DNA from: Nocardioides terrigena
GTDB lineage: Bacteria > Actinomycetota > Actinomycetes > Propionibacteriales > Nocardioidaceae
NCBI RefSeq assembly: GCF_003047265.1
Contig: NZ_PZYY01000003.1
Location: 1 to 64,000, forward strand
Length of the DNA stretch: 64,000 bases
Reading direction: 5' to 3'
A program made the position numbers and the translations under genes. Numbering within the stretch: position 1 is the first letter of the stretch; every line of letters starts with the position of its first letter. This document shows positions 50,663-59,749 of this stretch, piece after piece. Under the pieces are notes generated by a model. That model ran no database searches and was not told the DNA's origin. It was given only the letters and a program-made list of their open reading frames with translations.

Positions 50663-50729
50663 CGTGACGAGTGTGCGTGGAAGCACCACCTGCGCCGGGC
50701 AACGGGTGCTTGCGCGCACACTCGTCGCG
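50663..50729. repeat. 67-bp imperfect palindrome with 25-bp arms
   Basis: Arms 50663-50687 and 50705-50729 pair at 22 of 25 positions around a 17-base loop. It lies in the 314-bp gap between the divergent EamA and polymerase genes, where I see no gene or other clear signal. Its length equals that of the palindrome at 36232-36298, and the left sides of both contain TCCGTGACGA. Confidence 0.7.
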
Positions 50730-50853
50730 ACCGCACACCCGGAGAGGTGTGCTGTGCCCGCGGACGCGGCGTCGGTCCTGTGTGGCACGCTCGCGGCCAT
50801 GACGGAGCGGGTGCGGGGCAGCGCCTCGTCCCGCCCGTGGTGAGGCGGGCCCG

Positions 50854-52524
50854 ATGACCCGGGTCTCGCTCTCGCGCCTGCCGGAGGAGCGGGTGCTCGT
50901 CGTGGACGGTGACGTCGAGCGCGAGCTCGCCCTGACCGACCTCCCGGCGTACGTCGCGGAGCGGGAGGCCGACGCGCCCCGCTGGGTGTGGGACGACACG
51001 GCCCGGTGGTACCCGCCGCTGCTGACCGCCGGGGTCAGGGTCGCGCGCTGCCACGACCTGCGGCTCGGGCGACGGATCCTGCGGCGCGCACCGGCGGCCG
51101 ACCAGCGGCTGATGGAGGGTGAGCACGCGGAGCACTGGGACCGGCTGGGCCCGAGCACACCCTCGCACCCCACGCTCTTCTCGGTGGACGACACGGCCGA
51201 GCACCTGCGCGCCGACGTCGAGGACGCCCGGCAGCGGGCGACCGTCGCCGCGTCCGGGGAGCCTGCCCGCCTCGGGCTGCTGCTCGCCGCCGAGTCGGCG
51301 GGGGCGCTCGTGGCGGCCGAGATGACGTGGGCCGGCGTGCCCTGGCGCGTCGACGTGCACGAGCGCCTGCTCAGCGACCTCCTCGGGCCGCGGCCGCCCC
51401 GCGGTGCCCGACCGCAGGGGCTCGAGGCGCTGGTCGCCGAGGTACGCCGGGCCCTCGACGCGCCCGGCCTCAACCCGGACTCGCGCCCCGAGCTGCTGAC
51501 CGCGCTGCGCAGAGCCGGCCTGGAGGTCGCGGACACCCGGGCCTCCTCGCTGCGCGCGCTGGACCACCCCGGCATCGAGCCGTTGCTGCGCTACAAGCAG
51601 CTGGCCCACCTCTTCCAGACCAACGGGTGGTCGTGGATCGACCAGTGGGTCAGCGGCGGCCGGTTCCGTCCGTCGTACCAGCCGGCCGGCTCCAGCACCG
51701 GACGCTGGTCCTCCAACGGCGGGGGAGCACTGTCCTTCCCGGTGCAGGTGAGACCCGCGGCGGTGGCCGACGACGGCTGGACCTTCGTGGTGGCCGACGT
51801 CGCCCAGCTCGAGCCCCGGGTGCTCGCCGGGATGAGCGGCGACCGCGCGCTGGCCCGGTCCGCCCGCGGCGCGGACCTCTACCAGGGGATGGTCGACGAC
51901 GGCGCGGTGGCGAGCCGCAACGACGCCAAGCTCGGCCTGCTCGGCGCGATGTACGGCGCGACCAGCGGCGAGAGCGGCCGGATGGTCGCGGGCCTCACCC
52001 GGCGCTACCCGGATGCCTTCGGCCTCGTGGAGACCGCGGCCCGGGCCGGCGAGCACGGCCAGGTCGTGCGCACGCTGCTGGGCCGGGGGTCGCCCGGCCT
52101 CGGCGAGGTGTGGGACCGGGTCGTCGATGACGGCCCGCCCGATCCCGACGGTCAGGCTCGTCTCCGCCGGGCCTACGGGCGCTTCACCCGCAACTTCGTG
52201 GTGCAGGGCACGGGTGCCGAGTGGGCGCTGTGCTGGATCGCCGACCTGCGCAACCGGTTGTGGGGCCTGGGCGGCGCCGGGAGCCTGGTCGACCGGCCGC
52301 ACCTGGTCTTCTTCCTCCACGACGAGGTCGTCGTGCACACCCCGGTCGTGCTGGCCGACCGGGTCGCCGCCCATGCCGCCGAGGCGGCCTCGACCGCCGC
52401 GGGCCTGCTCTTCCGTGACCTCAGCATCGACTTCCCGCTCAACGTCTCGGTCGTGCAGTCGTACGCCGACGCGGGCAAGCCCGGCGCGCAGGCGACGCCG
52501 CACGCCGGCCCGGCGGAGGAGTAG
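50854..52524 (+). CDS. Compact family-A DNA polymerase (3'-5' exonuclease/polymerase-like)
   Basis: A 556-residue protein much shorter than PolA. Polymerase motif A is FVVADVAQLEPRVLAG (Asp315, Glu320), motif B is RNDAKLGLLGAMYG (Lys359 to Tyr367-Gly368) and motif C is HDE (489-491), so the palm is complete. SSTGRWSSNGG is the usual template-side block. The N-terminal 250 residues are only a faded exonuclease domain, and no 5' nuclease is present. Actinobacteria carry such a protein beside true PolA; a repair or mutagenic role is possible but not shown. Its stop and the sulfatase stop face each other in TAGCGCTA. Confidence 0.82.
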   Translation: MTRVSLSRLPEERVLVVDGDVERELALTDLPAYVAEREADAPRWVWDDTARWYPPLLTAGVRVARCHDLRLGRRILRRAPAADQRLMEGEHAEHWDRLGPSTPSHPTLFSVDDTAEHLRADVEDARQRATVAASGEPARLGLLLAAESAGALVAAEMTWAGVPWRVDVHERLLSDLLGPRPPRGARPQGLEALVAEVRRALDAPGLNPDSRPELLTALRRAGLEVADTRASSLRALDHPGIEPLLRYKQLAHLFQTNGWSWIDQWVSGGRFRPSYQPAGSSTGRWSSNGGGALSFPVQVRPAAVADDGWTFVVADVAQLEPRVLAGMSGDRALARSARGADLYQGMVDDGAVASRNDAKLGLLGAMYGATSGESGRMVAGLTRRYPDAFGLVETAARAGEHGQVVRTLLGRGSPGLGEVWDRVVDDGPPDPDGQARLRRAYGRFTRNFVVQGTGAEWALCWIADLRNRLWGLGGAGSLVDRPHLVFFLHDEVVVHTPVVLADRVAAHAAEAASTAAGLLFRDLSIDFPLNVSVVQSYADAGKPGAQATPHAGPAEE

Positions 52525-52526
52525 CG

Positions 52527-53777
52527 CTACTCCTCCAGGTCTCGCAGGGCGCGGCCCCGGGCCTGCCGCATCCGCGTGACCAGCGCCGACTGCTCCGTGA
52601 CGTCGGCGTCCGCGATGCTGGCGAGCTGGTGCGGGTCGGCGGCCAGGTCGTAGAGCTCCCACTCGTCGGTCTCGTGGTGCTCGACGTACGCCTCGGAACC
52701 CTCGCGCAGCATCGCCCAGTCGAGGTTGGTGTTCTCCACCAGCAGCCGGCGCCGCCACGAGGACCAGTCGCCGGTCCTCAGGGGCTGCAGCATCGAGCGG
52801 CCGGAGAGCTCGCGTCCGGCGTCCGGGTCGAGCCCGGCGATGTCCAGCGTGGTCGGCATCAGGTCGACCTGGGACACGAACGCGCCCGAGGTGCCGGGCT
52901 CAACTCCGGGCCCCCGCACGGCGTACGGGATCCCGGCGGACTCCTCGTAGGGCTGCTCCTTGCGGAGGAGCCGGTGCTCCCCGAGCAGGTAGCCGTTGTC
53001 GGAGACGAAGAAGACCCACGTCCGGCTCAGCTGGTCGGTCCGCCACAGCACGTCGAGCAGCCGGCCGATCTCGTCGTCGAGGTCCTGGAGCTCCTCGAGC
53101 TTGCCCTCGCGGACGTCCCTCATCCGGTCCGGGTCCTGCGCGGGCAGGCCCCGCAGCCAGCTGGGCTTGTCGGACATGTCGGCCTCGTTGAGGGCCGGCG
53201 GGTCCCAGGTGACGCCGTCGAAGTCGTGCCGGTGCTCGGCACTGGGTCGGTAGGGGTCGTGCGGGATCGACGGCCCCCATACGGCGAACCACGGACCGGT
53301 GTCGCGGTGCCGCTCGACGAAGGTGCGCAGCCGCTCCGCGGCGAAGGCGTCGGCCGGGCGCTGCCCGTCGAGGTCGCGCAGCTCACCGTCGACGTTGACC
53401 TGCCCGCGCTTGCCCACCGTGGCCACCCAGCGGCCCCAGCCGGGAGCGACGTACTCCGGGTCCTCGCCGAGGCCGTTCATGTACTTCCCGAAGTAGCCGG
53501 TGTCGTAGCCGGCCCCACGGATCCGGGTCGCGACGGTGTCGCGGTCGTGCCCCTGGGCGACGAAGGGCTGGTGCGTCTGGTTGTCCGGGCAGCCGTGGTC
53601 GTGCGGGTAGCGGCTGGTCAGGATCGAGGCACGGGCCGGCCCGCACCACGGCATCGCCGTGTAGCCGCGGCGGAAGCGGACCCCCTTCTCGACCAGGCGC
53701 GCCCACGTCCGGTCCATGCTGCGCAGGGTCGAGCGGGGCTGGTCGTCACTGATGATCCAGAGCACGTTGTCGGCCAT
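52527..53777 (-). CDS. Sulfatase (type I, formylglycine-dependent)
   Basis: A 416-residue enzyme. Cys45 in PWCGPARAS is the CXPXR residue converted to formylglycine; DD at 11-12, HDHGCPDN, and [12 protein letters not shown] (Asp-Asn) complete the metal site. No signal peptide is visible, so it appears cytoplasmic. A sulfate or phosphonate ester substrate is unknown. ATG 53777 is supported by TAGTCT 8 bases upstream on this strand. Confidence 0.9.
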   Translation of the reverse strand: MADNVLWIISDDQPRSTLRSMDRTWARLVEKGVRFRRGYTAMPWCGPARASILTSRYPHDHGCPDNQTHQPFVAQGHDRDTVATRIRGAGYDTGYFGKYMNGLGEDPEYVAPGWGRWVATVGKRGQVNVDGELRDLDGQRPADAFAAERLRTFVERHRDTGPWFAVWGPSIPHDPYRPSAEHRHDFDGVTWDPPALNEADMSDKPSWLRGLPAQDPDRMRDVREGKLEELQDLDDEIGRLLDVLWRTDQLSRTWVFFVSDNGYLLGEHRLLRKEQPYEESAGIPYAVRGPGVEPGTSGAFVSQVDLMPTTLDIAGLDPDAGRELSGRSMLQPLRTGDWSSWRRRLLVENTNLDWAMLREGSEAYVEHHETDEWELYDLAADPHQLASIADADVTEQSALVTRMRQARGRALRDLEE

Positions 53778-53802
53778 GTGGCGCGAGACTACGCTCTCGT
53801 GG
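53778..53802. promoter_or_regulatory. Second minimal divergent promoter (25 bp)
   Basis: TACGCT (53790-53795, + strand) ends 7 bases before the DUF2200 ATG. TAGTCT on the - strand (53791 down to 53786) ends 8 bases before the sulfatase ATG. The hexamers share the central TA step. Both mRNAs would be leaderless. Confidence 0.55.
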
Positions 53803-54153
53803 ATGAGCCGGATCTTCACCACGAGCTTCGCGTCGGTCTACCCCCACTACGTCAACAAGGTGGAGCGCAAGGGCCGCACCAAGGCAGAGCTCGACGAGGT
53901 GATCGAGTGGCTCACCGGCTTCGACGAGGCGGCACTCGCCCACCACCTCGAGGCGGGCACGACGTTCGAGGACTTCTTCGCCGACGCCCGGCTCAACCCG
54001 CTCGCCTCCACGATCACGGGCAGCGTCTGCGGGGTGAAGGTGCAGGACGTGGAGGACCCGCTCATGCAGAAGATCCGCTACCTCGACAAGCTCGTGGACG
54101 AGGTGGCGAAGGGCCGCCCCATGGAGAAGGTGCTCCGGAATCAGCCCGCGTAG
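53803..54153 (+). CDS. DUF2200 family protein
   Basis: A 116-residue protein matching DUF2200 over its whole length: [59 protein letters not shown] and [13 protein letters not shown]. Function unknown; family members are small soluble proteins found as single copies in many bacteria. The start is supported by the -10 box 7 bases upstream. Its 3' end overlaps the convergent SDR gene by 13 bp. Confidence 0.9.
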   Translation: MSRIFTTSFASVYPHYVNKVERKGRTKAELDEVIEWLTGFDEAALAHHLEAGTTFEDFFADARLNPLASTITGSVCGVKVQDVEDPLMQKIRYLDKLVDEVAKGRPMEKVLRNQPA

Positions 54154-54797
54154 GGCACCTCGCTGGCCCACTCCTCCTCGCCCGTGGTGACCGCGCGCCA
54201 GATCGCGTCGGCCACCCGGTCGGGCGTGAACGCACCCTCCCGCGCCAGCGTGCCCCGCACCGTGACGGACACCGCCCGGATCCCCTCCGGTGCGAGGGCG
54301 TCGTCGAGGCTGTGCACGAGGTTGCGCACCCCGGCCTTCTGCACGCCGAGCGACGCCGCGCCGTGCCACGGCCGGTCGGCCGCCATCGACCCGGTGACGC
54401 TGATCCGGCTGCCGGCAGCGAGGAACGGTCGCGCGGCTTGTACGGCGGTCAGCAGGGCACCGACGCCGAGCGCGACGTCCTCGAGCAGCTCGGGCACGGT
54501 GAGCTCCAGCGGATCCTTCTCCCGGTAAGCGCTGGGGTTGAAGTGCAGGACGTCGATCCGACCCCACGCCTCACCCGCTGCCCGGACGGCCGCCGTGGCA
54601 GCGTCGGTGTCGGTGATGTCGACCTGCGCCGGCAGCACGGTGGCGCCGCGGCCCTCGAGGTCGGCGGTGAGGTCGTCGAGCACTCGCCGGTCCACCCCCA
54701 GCAACCCCACGTCGTACCCCTCGTCGGCGAAGTGGCGGGCCACCGACCCGCTCACCCCCGGACCGGCACCCACGACGACGATCACTGGCCTGCTCAT
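54141..54797 (-). CDS. SDR-like protein lacking the catalytic tyrosine
   Basis: A 218-residue Rossmann protein. The cofactor motif is [14 protein letters not shown] (atypical GxGxGxxG form); [12 protein letters not shown] fits the adenine site. The usual NNAG is replaced by HFNPSAY. Ser of the triad is in VTGSMA, but where Tyr-x3-Lys is expected the sequence is [10 protein letters not shown], so Lys is present and Tyr is Leu. Either inactive or acting by another residue. Confidence 0.8.
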   Translation of the reverse strand: MSRPVIVVVGAGPGVSGSVARHFADEGYDVGLLGVDRRVLDDLTADLEGRGATVLPAQVDITDTDAATAAVRAAGEAWGRIDVLHFNPSAYREKDPLELTVPELLEDVALGVGALLTAVQAARPFLAAGSRISVTGSMAADRPWHGAASLGVQKAGVRNLVHSLDDALAPEGIRAVSVTVRGTLAREGAFTPDRVADAIWRAVTTGEEEWASEVPYAG

Positions 54798-54831
54798 GGA
54801 GACGTTCTACTCCGCCTGACATCGTGGGGCC

Positions 54832-55746
54832 ATGACCGACCCGACCTCGTCCCCCTCGTCCGTCGTCGTCACCGGCGCCAACGGCCTCGTCGGGAGCCGC
54901 ATCGTCGCCGCCCTCAGCGAGCGCGGCGCGACCGTGCGTGCCGTCGTACGCCGCGCCGGCACCGCGCCGGACCTCCCCGGCGTCGAGGAGCGGGTCGGCG
55001 ACTTCGCCGACCCGTCGTACGCCGCCGAGGTGGTCGCCGGTGCCGACGCCCTCGTCACCACCGTGCATCCCCTCGGCGGGGACGGGGAGAGCCAGCGGAC
55101 GGTCGGGCTCGACGGGACGCTCGCCATCGCCCGGGCCGCCGCGGACGCCGGTGTCGAGCGGCTCGTCCACGTCTCGACCGCCGCCGTCTACGACCGCACC
55201 CCCGGGCTCGGCGACGTGGGCGAGCACGGCGCCCTCGCGGGTGACGACGCCGGCGACTACGCCGTGGTCAAGCGCGACGTCGACCTCGCCCTGGCCGAGG
55301 TCGAGGGCCCCACCCGGGTGCTGCTGCGGCCGCCGGCGATCCTCGGGCCGGGGGAGACGTCGGTCTGGAACTCGGTGCGCCCGGCGCACATCCGCGACGA
55401 CGAACGCGCGCGCCGCGCGATCCCCGAGCAGCCCTTCAACTGGGTCCACGTCGACGACCTGGCCGCCCTCGCCGCGGACGTCGCGGTCGGGGCGGTGGCC
55501 ACGTCCGACGACCCGGAGGCCGGACCGGTGTCGGGCGGGTGCACGGCGGTCAACGTGGCCGCCGAGGTGGCCACGCAACGCGACTACCTGGGGACCGTGA
55601 CCCGGGCCCTCGGCGTCGAGCCTGTGTGGGAGGACGGTCCCGCGTGGACCGGGCGGATCGTCGCCGACCGGGCCCGTCGCTGGGGATGGTCGCCGAGGAC
55701 CGGCCTGGCCGAGGCGCTGGCCGAGCTCGAGGCCGGTCTGCACTGA
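54832..55746 (+). CDS. NAD(P)-dependent epimerase/dehydratase (extended SDR)
   Basis: A 304-residue protein. The N-terminal motif is VVVTGANGLVGSRIVAAL, STAAVYD carries the Ser region, and DYAVVKRDVD is Tyr-x3-Lys. PFNWVHVDDLAAL fits the extended SDR domain. Substrate could be a nucleotide sugar or other small molecule; sequence does not decide. Confidence 0.85.
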   Translation: MTDPTSSPSSVVVTGANGLVGSRIVAALSERGATVRAVVRRAGTAPDLPGVEERVGDFADPSYAAEVVAGADALVTTVHPLGGDGESQRTVGLDGTLAIARAAADAGVERLVHVSTAAVYDRTPGLGDVGEHGALAGDDAGDYAVVKRDVDLALAEVEGPTRVLLRPPAILGPGETSVWNSVRPAHIRDDERARRAIPEQPFNWVHVDDLAALAADVAVGAVATSDDPEAGPVSGGCTAVNVAAEVATQRDYLGTVTRALGVEPVWEDGPAWTGRIVADRARRWGWSPRTGLAEALAELEAGLH

Positions 55747-55819
55747 CGGAGCGGACGCTCCCCGTCCGGAGTCGTGGCTACTGTCGGACCACCGAGTGCC
55801 GAGCCTCGAGGAGCGACGG

Positions 55820-56386
55820 GTGTCCGACGGTTACACGACCAGGCCGCTGACGAGCGAGACGTGGGACGACTTCGCCGGGCTCGTCGAGGCCCACAACGGC
55901 GTGTGGGGCGGTTGCTGGTGCATGGGCTTCCACCCCGAAGGCTTCGGCGACAGCCCCGACGCCAACAGGGCGGCCAAGCGGACGCACACCGAGCGCGGCT
56001 CGGTGCACCAGGTCCTGGTCTACGACGGCGACGAGTGCGTGGGCTGGTGCCAGTACGGGTCGCCGGCCGAGCTGCCCCACATCAAGAACGCGGCGAAGTA
56101 CGCCCAGGGAGCCGCCGAGCCGCCCCGGTGGCGGATCGGCTGCATCTTCACCGGCAGCAAGCACCGCGGACGCGGGGTTGCGAGTGCGGCCGTCGCCGGG
56201 GCGCTCGACGCGATCCGGGCGGCCGGGGGTGGGGTCGTCGAGGCGTACCCCGAGCAGACCGTCGACCGCCCGCCGCAACGTGGCGCCTACCTCCACACCG
56301 GCCCTGAGGAGCTCTACGCCGGCTTCGGGTTCGTCCGGGACCGGCAGATTGCGAAGTGGCGCTGGGTGATGCGGGCCGAGGTCTGA
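55820..56386 (+). CDS. GNAT-family N-acetyltransferase
   Basis: A 188-residue protein. The acetyl-CoA loop is near GSKHRGRGVASAAVAGALDA (R/Q-x-x-G-x-G/A), with CVGWCQYG before it. An unusual GGCWCMGFHPEGFG near residue 30 gives a CxC pair, seen in a GNAT subgroup. Substrate unknown. GTG 55820 is chosen because GAGGAG (55808-55813) lies 6 bases upstream; GTG 55796 has none. TACTGT at 55778-55783 may be the -10. Confidence 0.85.
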   Translation: MSDGYTTRPLTSETWDDFAGLVEAHNGVWGGCWCMGFHPEGFGDSPDANRAAKRTHTERGSVHQVLVYDGDECVGWCQYGSPAELPHIKNAAKYAQGAAEPPRWRIGCIFTGSKHRGRGVASAAVAGALDAIRAAGGGVVEAYPEQTVDRPPQRGAYLHTGPEELYAGFGFVRDRQIAKWRWVMRAEV

Positions 56387-56411
56387 CCCGCCTCGTCCGC
56401 GGCGAGCCGGC

Positions 56412-57254
56412 TCAGGCCAGGCCGACCAGCGCGGCGGAACGCTCCCAGAGGCCGTCGATGATCGCCTGGTCGCTGGCCTGCCTGTGCTCCCGGCCGTCGG
56501 CCTTGTGCTGGCTCCAGTAGCGCCCGTTGACGGCCGGGTCGGGCCCGCGCTCGGCGAGGGCGACCAGCGGGGCCGCGCCCTCGGGCACGCTGATAGTGGC
56601 GAACCGCTTGAGGGGTGAGCGGTAGAGCAGGCCGACGAGCCACGAGTCGCGGCCGAACGAGCTGCCCACCGGACCGGGGTGCACCGCCACCGACACGATG
56701 CCGTCGTCGGTCCAGCGCTGGGCGATGCCGCGGGTGAAGACGATGTTCATCAGCTTGCCAGTGCCGTAGGCGGGGAACTCGATCGCCCGCCGGTGCTCGT
56801 AGTCGAGGTCGTCGAGCACGATCTTGCCGATCAGGTTGCCCACGCTCGAGGTGTTGACGACCAGCGACGAGCCGGCGGCCGCGAGCTGCGGCCGGAGCAG
56901 GTTGGTCAACAGGAAGGGCGCGAGGTGGTTGACCTGGAAGTTGGGTTCGTGGCCGTCCGCGGTCCGCTTCTTCGGGGAGATGGTTCCGCCCGCGTTGTTC
57001 ATCAGCACGTCGAGCTTCTCGACCCGCTCGCCCACCTCGGACGCGAGGCGTCGTACGTCGTCCAGACGGGCGAAGTCGGCGACCAGCGGCTCGGTGCCGA
57101 CCGCCTCGGCCACGGGGCGCAGCTTGTCGGCGGAGCGTCCGGTCACGAGCACCGTCGCGCCCTTCCCGGCGAGCACCCGCGCGGCCTCGGCCCCGATCCC
57201 GTCGCTCGCCCCGGTCACCAGGACCGTGCGGCCCGCCATCGTCTGATCCGTCAT
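56412..57254 (-). CDS. Short-chain dehydrogenase/reductase
   Basis: A 280-residue classical SDR. Cofactor motif VTGASDGIGAEAA, structural MNNAGG, catalytic Ser in VVNTSSVGN and YGTGK at the Tyr-x3-Lys site are all present. Related proteins are annotated as retinol dehydrogenase or protochlorophyllide reductase-like, without firm substrate. The start ATG has TAGGCT 6 bases upstream on this strand (57266 down to 57261), a leaderless pattern. Confidence 0.88.
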   Translation of the reverse strand: MTDQTMAGRTVLVTGASDGIGAEAARVLAGKGATVLVTGRSADKLRPVAEAVGTEPLVADFARLDDVRRLASEVGERVEKLDVLMNNAGGTISPKKRTADGHEPNFQVNHLAPFLLTNLLRPQLAAAGSSLVVNTSSVGNLIGKIVLDDLDYEHRRAIEFPAYGTGKLMNIVFTRGIAQRWTDDGIVSVAVHPGPVGSSFGRDSWLVGLLYRSPLKRFATISVPEGAAPLVALAERGPDPAVNGRYWSQHKADGREHRQASDQAIIDGLWERSAALVGLA

Positions 57255-57356
57255 GCCGTGAGCCTAGGCGGGGCACCGGCACGCTCCGGACGTGCCTCTT
57301 GCGGACCGGATCGCGCTGCTGGGGTCGGTGCCCCGGTCGGGGCGCTGTCGGGCCGG

Positions 57357-58190
57357 CTACCCGGGGTCGATGGGGGCGAAGTCGCTCAGCTGCTCCCCGT
57401 CCCCGTGGACGGTGAGCACCGACGACTCGGGCACCTCGCGCCAGGCGCCCCGCAGGTCTCCCAGGGGCTCCGAGACCACGAGGCGGGAGTCCTCGGACAG
57501 CGCGTGCAGCACCGGGTTGTCGGGATGCTGCTCACGCAGGGTCGACACGTCGGTGCTGTGGAACAACGAACGGGACCGGCCCTCGCTGGAGTACCGGAAC
57601 GCCCAGGTCGTGTCGCCGTCGGTGGTCGCGACGGTCATCTGCACCGGGAACTCGATGCCGTGCGTCCGGGCGGTCGCCTCGACCAGCCCGACCGCCCGGG
57701 CCACCGCCGCGGGCGGGTCGTCGGCCAGGCCGAAGGTGAGCGCCAGGAAGAACAGCATCTCCGAGTCGGTGGACCCCTCGATCTCGGGGAACAGGGTCGG
57801 CTCCACCGCCATCGCGAGGTCCCGCTTCATCGCGTGGAACCCGGTGAGCACTCCGTTGTGCATCCACAACCAGTTGCCGTACCGGAACGGGTGGCAGTTG
57901 GTCTGCTGCACGGCCGAGCCCGTCGACGCCCTGATGTGCGCGAACACCCGTCGTGAGCTGGCCAGGGCGGACAGCTCCCGCAGGTTGCGGTCGTTCCACG
58001 CCGGCTCGATGCTCCGGAAGACGCCCGGACGGGCCGAGGCGCCGTACCACCCCACCCCGAAGCCGTCCCCGTTGGTCGTGGTCGCCCCCAGCTTGGAGTG
58101 CTGGCTCTGGACCACCAACGAGTTCTTGGGCTTGAACAGCAGGTCCTCCAGGGACACCGGAGACCCCGAGTACGCCAGCCAACGACACAT
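57357..58190 (-). CDS. Class II glutamine amidotransferase (YafJ-like)
   Basis: A 277-residue Ntn hydrolase. After removal of Met, Cys2 of MCRWLAYSG is the nucleophile; NGDGFGVGWYG, RVFAHIRAST and NCHPFRYGNWLWMHNG are the glutamine-binding blocks and GSTDSEMLFF the usual later one. It is a stand-alone glutaminase domain, close to YafJ and more distant from EgtC. ATG 58190 with GGAGG upstream is the only start that places Cys at position 2. Confidence 0.9.
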   Translation of the reverse strand: MCRWLAYSGSPVSLEDLLFKPKNSLVVQSQHSKLGATTTNGDGFGVGWYGASARPGVFRSIEPAWNDRNLRELSALASSRRVFAHIRASTGSAVQQTNCHPFRYGNWLWMHNGVLTGFHAMKRDLAMAVEPTLFPEIEGSTDSEMLFFLALTFGLADDPPAAVARAVGLVEATARTHGIEFPVQMTVATTDGDTTWAFRYSSEGRSRSLFHSTDVSTLREQHPDNPVLHALSEDSRLVVSEPLGDLRGAWREVPESSVLTVHGDGEQLSDFAPIDPG

Positions 58191-58284
58191 GTCGACCTCC
58201 CTGGTCGTCACCCATGCTCCGGCGGGAAGCGGCGCTGCGCCTCATCCGGAGTGGATGAACTCCCGACCGGTGCGTCCTGGGACG

Positions 58285-58887
58285 TCACACCCTCCCGGGC
58301 CGGCGCGGTCGCCACGAGGTGAGCAGCTGGCCTCTCCCGACCGGGCGGCAGTGGTCGACCAGCTCCGCGAACCTCTCGATGGTCGCGGCGTGCTCGGTGT
58401 CGTACGTCGGGTTGCGGGCCGTGAAGGCACCGGGGGCGCCCAGCACCCGGTCCAGCAGCTGGTGAAGCGTCGCCTCGGTGTCCGCGAGCAGGACCTGCTG
58501 CCGCTGCGCGAGGAACTCGCAGAAGGCCCGTTGGTGGTCGTCGACGACCTCGCCGAGGTGCTTCTGCCTGGGCACGGCTATCGGGATGCGACCGCAGCGC
58601 AGGCTCTCCAGCAAGGTGCCCGGTCCGCCGTGGCAGACCACGGCGGACGCCTCCCCGAGCAGCTGGAGGAGCCGGTCGTGGTCGAGGAACGTGTGGTGCT
58701 CGCCGAGCCGCGGTCGACGCGCGGCCCCGTGCTGGGAGACGTAGCGCAGGTCGGTGTGGTGCCGGGAGTCGAGGTAGCCGTCGACCCAGTCGATGAGCCG
58801 GTCGAACGGGTGGTGGTCGGAGCCGACGGTCACGAGCAGCAACGACGCTGCTGGTTCTCGAGCTGTGGTCGCGGGAGGTGTCGCCAT
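58285..58887 (-). CDS. Glycosyltransferase family 28 C-terminal domain protein (Alg13/PssE-like half)
   Basis: A 200-residue protein holding only the nucleotide-sugar binding half of a GT-B enzyme: LLVTVGSDHHPFDRLIDWVD at the start and the donor loop VCHGGPGTLLESLRCGRIPI with VPRQKHLGEVVDDHQ. Family members of this size work with a membrane acceptor half (Alg14/PssD), which I do not find next to it. It follows the polysaccharide deacetylase gene with a 1-base gap, so both likely act on one surface polysaccharide. Confidence 0.8.
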   Translation of the reverse strand: MATPPATTAREPAASLLLVTVGSDHHPFDRLIDWVDGYLDSRHHTDLRYVSQHGAARRPRLGEHHTFLDHDRLLQLLGEASAVVCHGGPGTLLESLRCGRIPIAVPRQKHLGEVVDDHQRAFCEFLAQRQQVLLADTEATLHQLLDRVLGAPGAFTARNPTYDTEHAATIERFAELVDHCRPVGRGQLLTSWRPRRPGRV

Positions 58888-58888
58888 G

Positions 58889-59749
58889 TCAGTCCTCGTC
58901 CCACGATGCCGCAGCGTGGCGGCGTCTGGCTCCCACCCGGCGCAGGGCGCGGGAGACCCGCGCCCGGGCTGCCGACCGGACCTCGTCCAGCAGACCGCTC
59001 CGGCGGTGCACGAGCTCGAGCAGCGCGGCCGCGCCCGTGTCGTGGGTGACGGTCAGGCGACTGATCGCGAACGGGTCGTCGGTCGAGCTGGGCAGGTCCC
59101 GCACGGCGCAGGCGGACAGGTATCCGGCCTCCGCGACCGCGCGCTTGACGGACCCGTCGTGGTAGCCGAACGGGTAGGCGAAGCTCCGGACCTGCTGCTG
59201 GAGGCGGTCCTCGAGCAGGCTCCTCGAGTCGCGCACCTCCGCGCGCACCCGGTCGCGCGGGATCCGGTCCAGCTGGGGATGCGTCCGGCTGTGGCTGCCG
59301 ATCTCCACTCCCGACGCAGCGGCCTCGGCGAGGGCGGACCACGACATCATCGGTCGGTCCGCCTCGCCGTCGGGCTGCAGCCACCGGCTTGTCCCCCCGA
59401 CGTACGACGTGGGGACGTAGAGCGTCGCGCGCAGGCCCAGGTCGGCCAGGACGGGCAGGACGGTCGTGTGGAAGTCCTGGAACGCGTCGTCGAACGTCAG
59501 CACCACGCCCCGGCCGCCCGGCTCGGTGCGCGACCCGGAGACGTGGTCGCTCACGGTCGTCGCCTCGTAGCCGCCGTCCACCACGGCCGCCATGTGCTCC
59601 CGGAAGACAGCAGGGTCGGTCACGAAGGTCCGGAACGACAGCGACGCCGTGGCCGCCACGCTGTGGTACATCAGCACGGGCGTTCGCGCGGAGGCCGGCG
59701 TGCTGGCTCGCCGCGTCCGGACGGGGGTAGGGGTGACGTGCTCGTCCAC
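58889..59749 (-). CDS. Polysaccharide deacetylase (NodB domain)
   Basis: A 286-residue carbohydrate esterase 4 protein. PVLMYHSVA opens the domain; the metal and catalytic motifs are VVLTFDDAFQDF (Asp-Asp) and GSHSRTHPQL (His, His); FAYPFGYHDGSV follows. No signal peptide is clear, and the tail is basic (SRALRRVGARRRHAA). It probably removes N-acetyl groups from a cell-surface sugar. First gene of a two-gene operon. Confidence 0.88.
   Translation of the reverse strand: MDEHVTPTPVRTRRASTPASARTPVLMYHSVAATASLSFRTFVTDPAVFREHMAAVVDGGYEATTVSDHVSGSRTEPGGRGVVLTFDDAFQDFHTTVLPVLADLGLRATLYVPTSYVGGTSRWLQPDGEADRPMMSWSALAEAAASGVEIGSHSRTHPQLDRIPRDRVRAEVRDSRSLLEDRLQQQVRSFAYPFGYHDGSVKRAVAEAGYLSACAVRDLPSSTDDPFAISRLTVTHDTGAAALLELVHRRSGLLDEVRSAARARVSRALRRVGARRRHAAASWDED

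Noticed and set aside
52629..55244. 871-codon + strand frame across the sulfatase, DUF2200 and SDR genes
   Set aside because: It is antisense to two genes and out of frame with DUF2200 and shows no domain.
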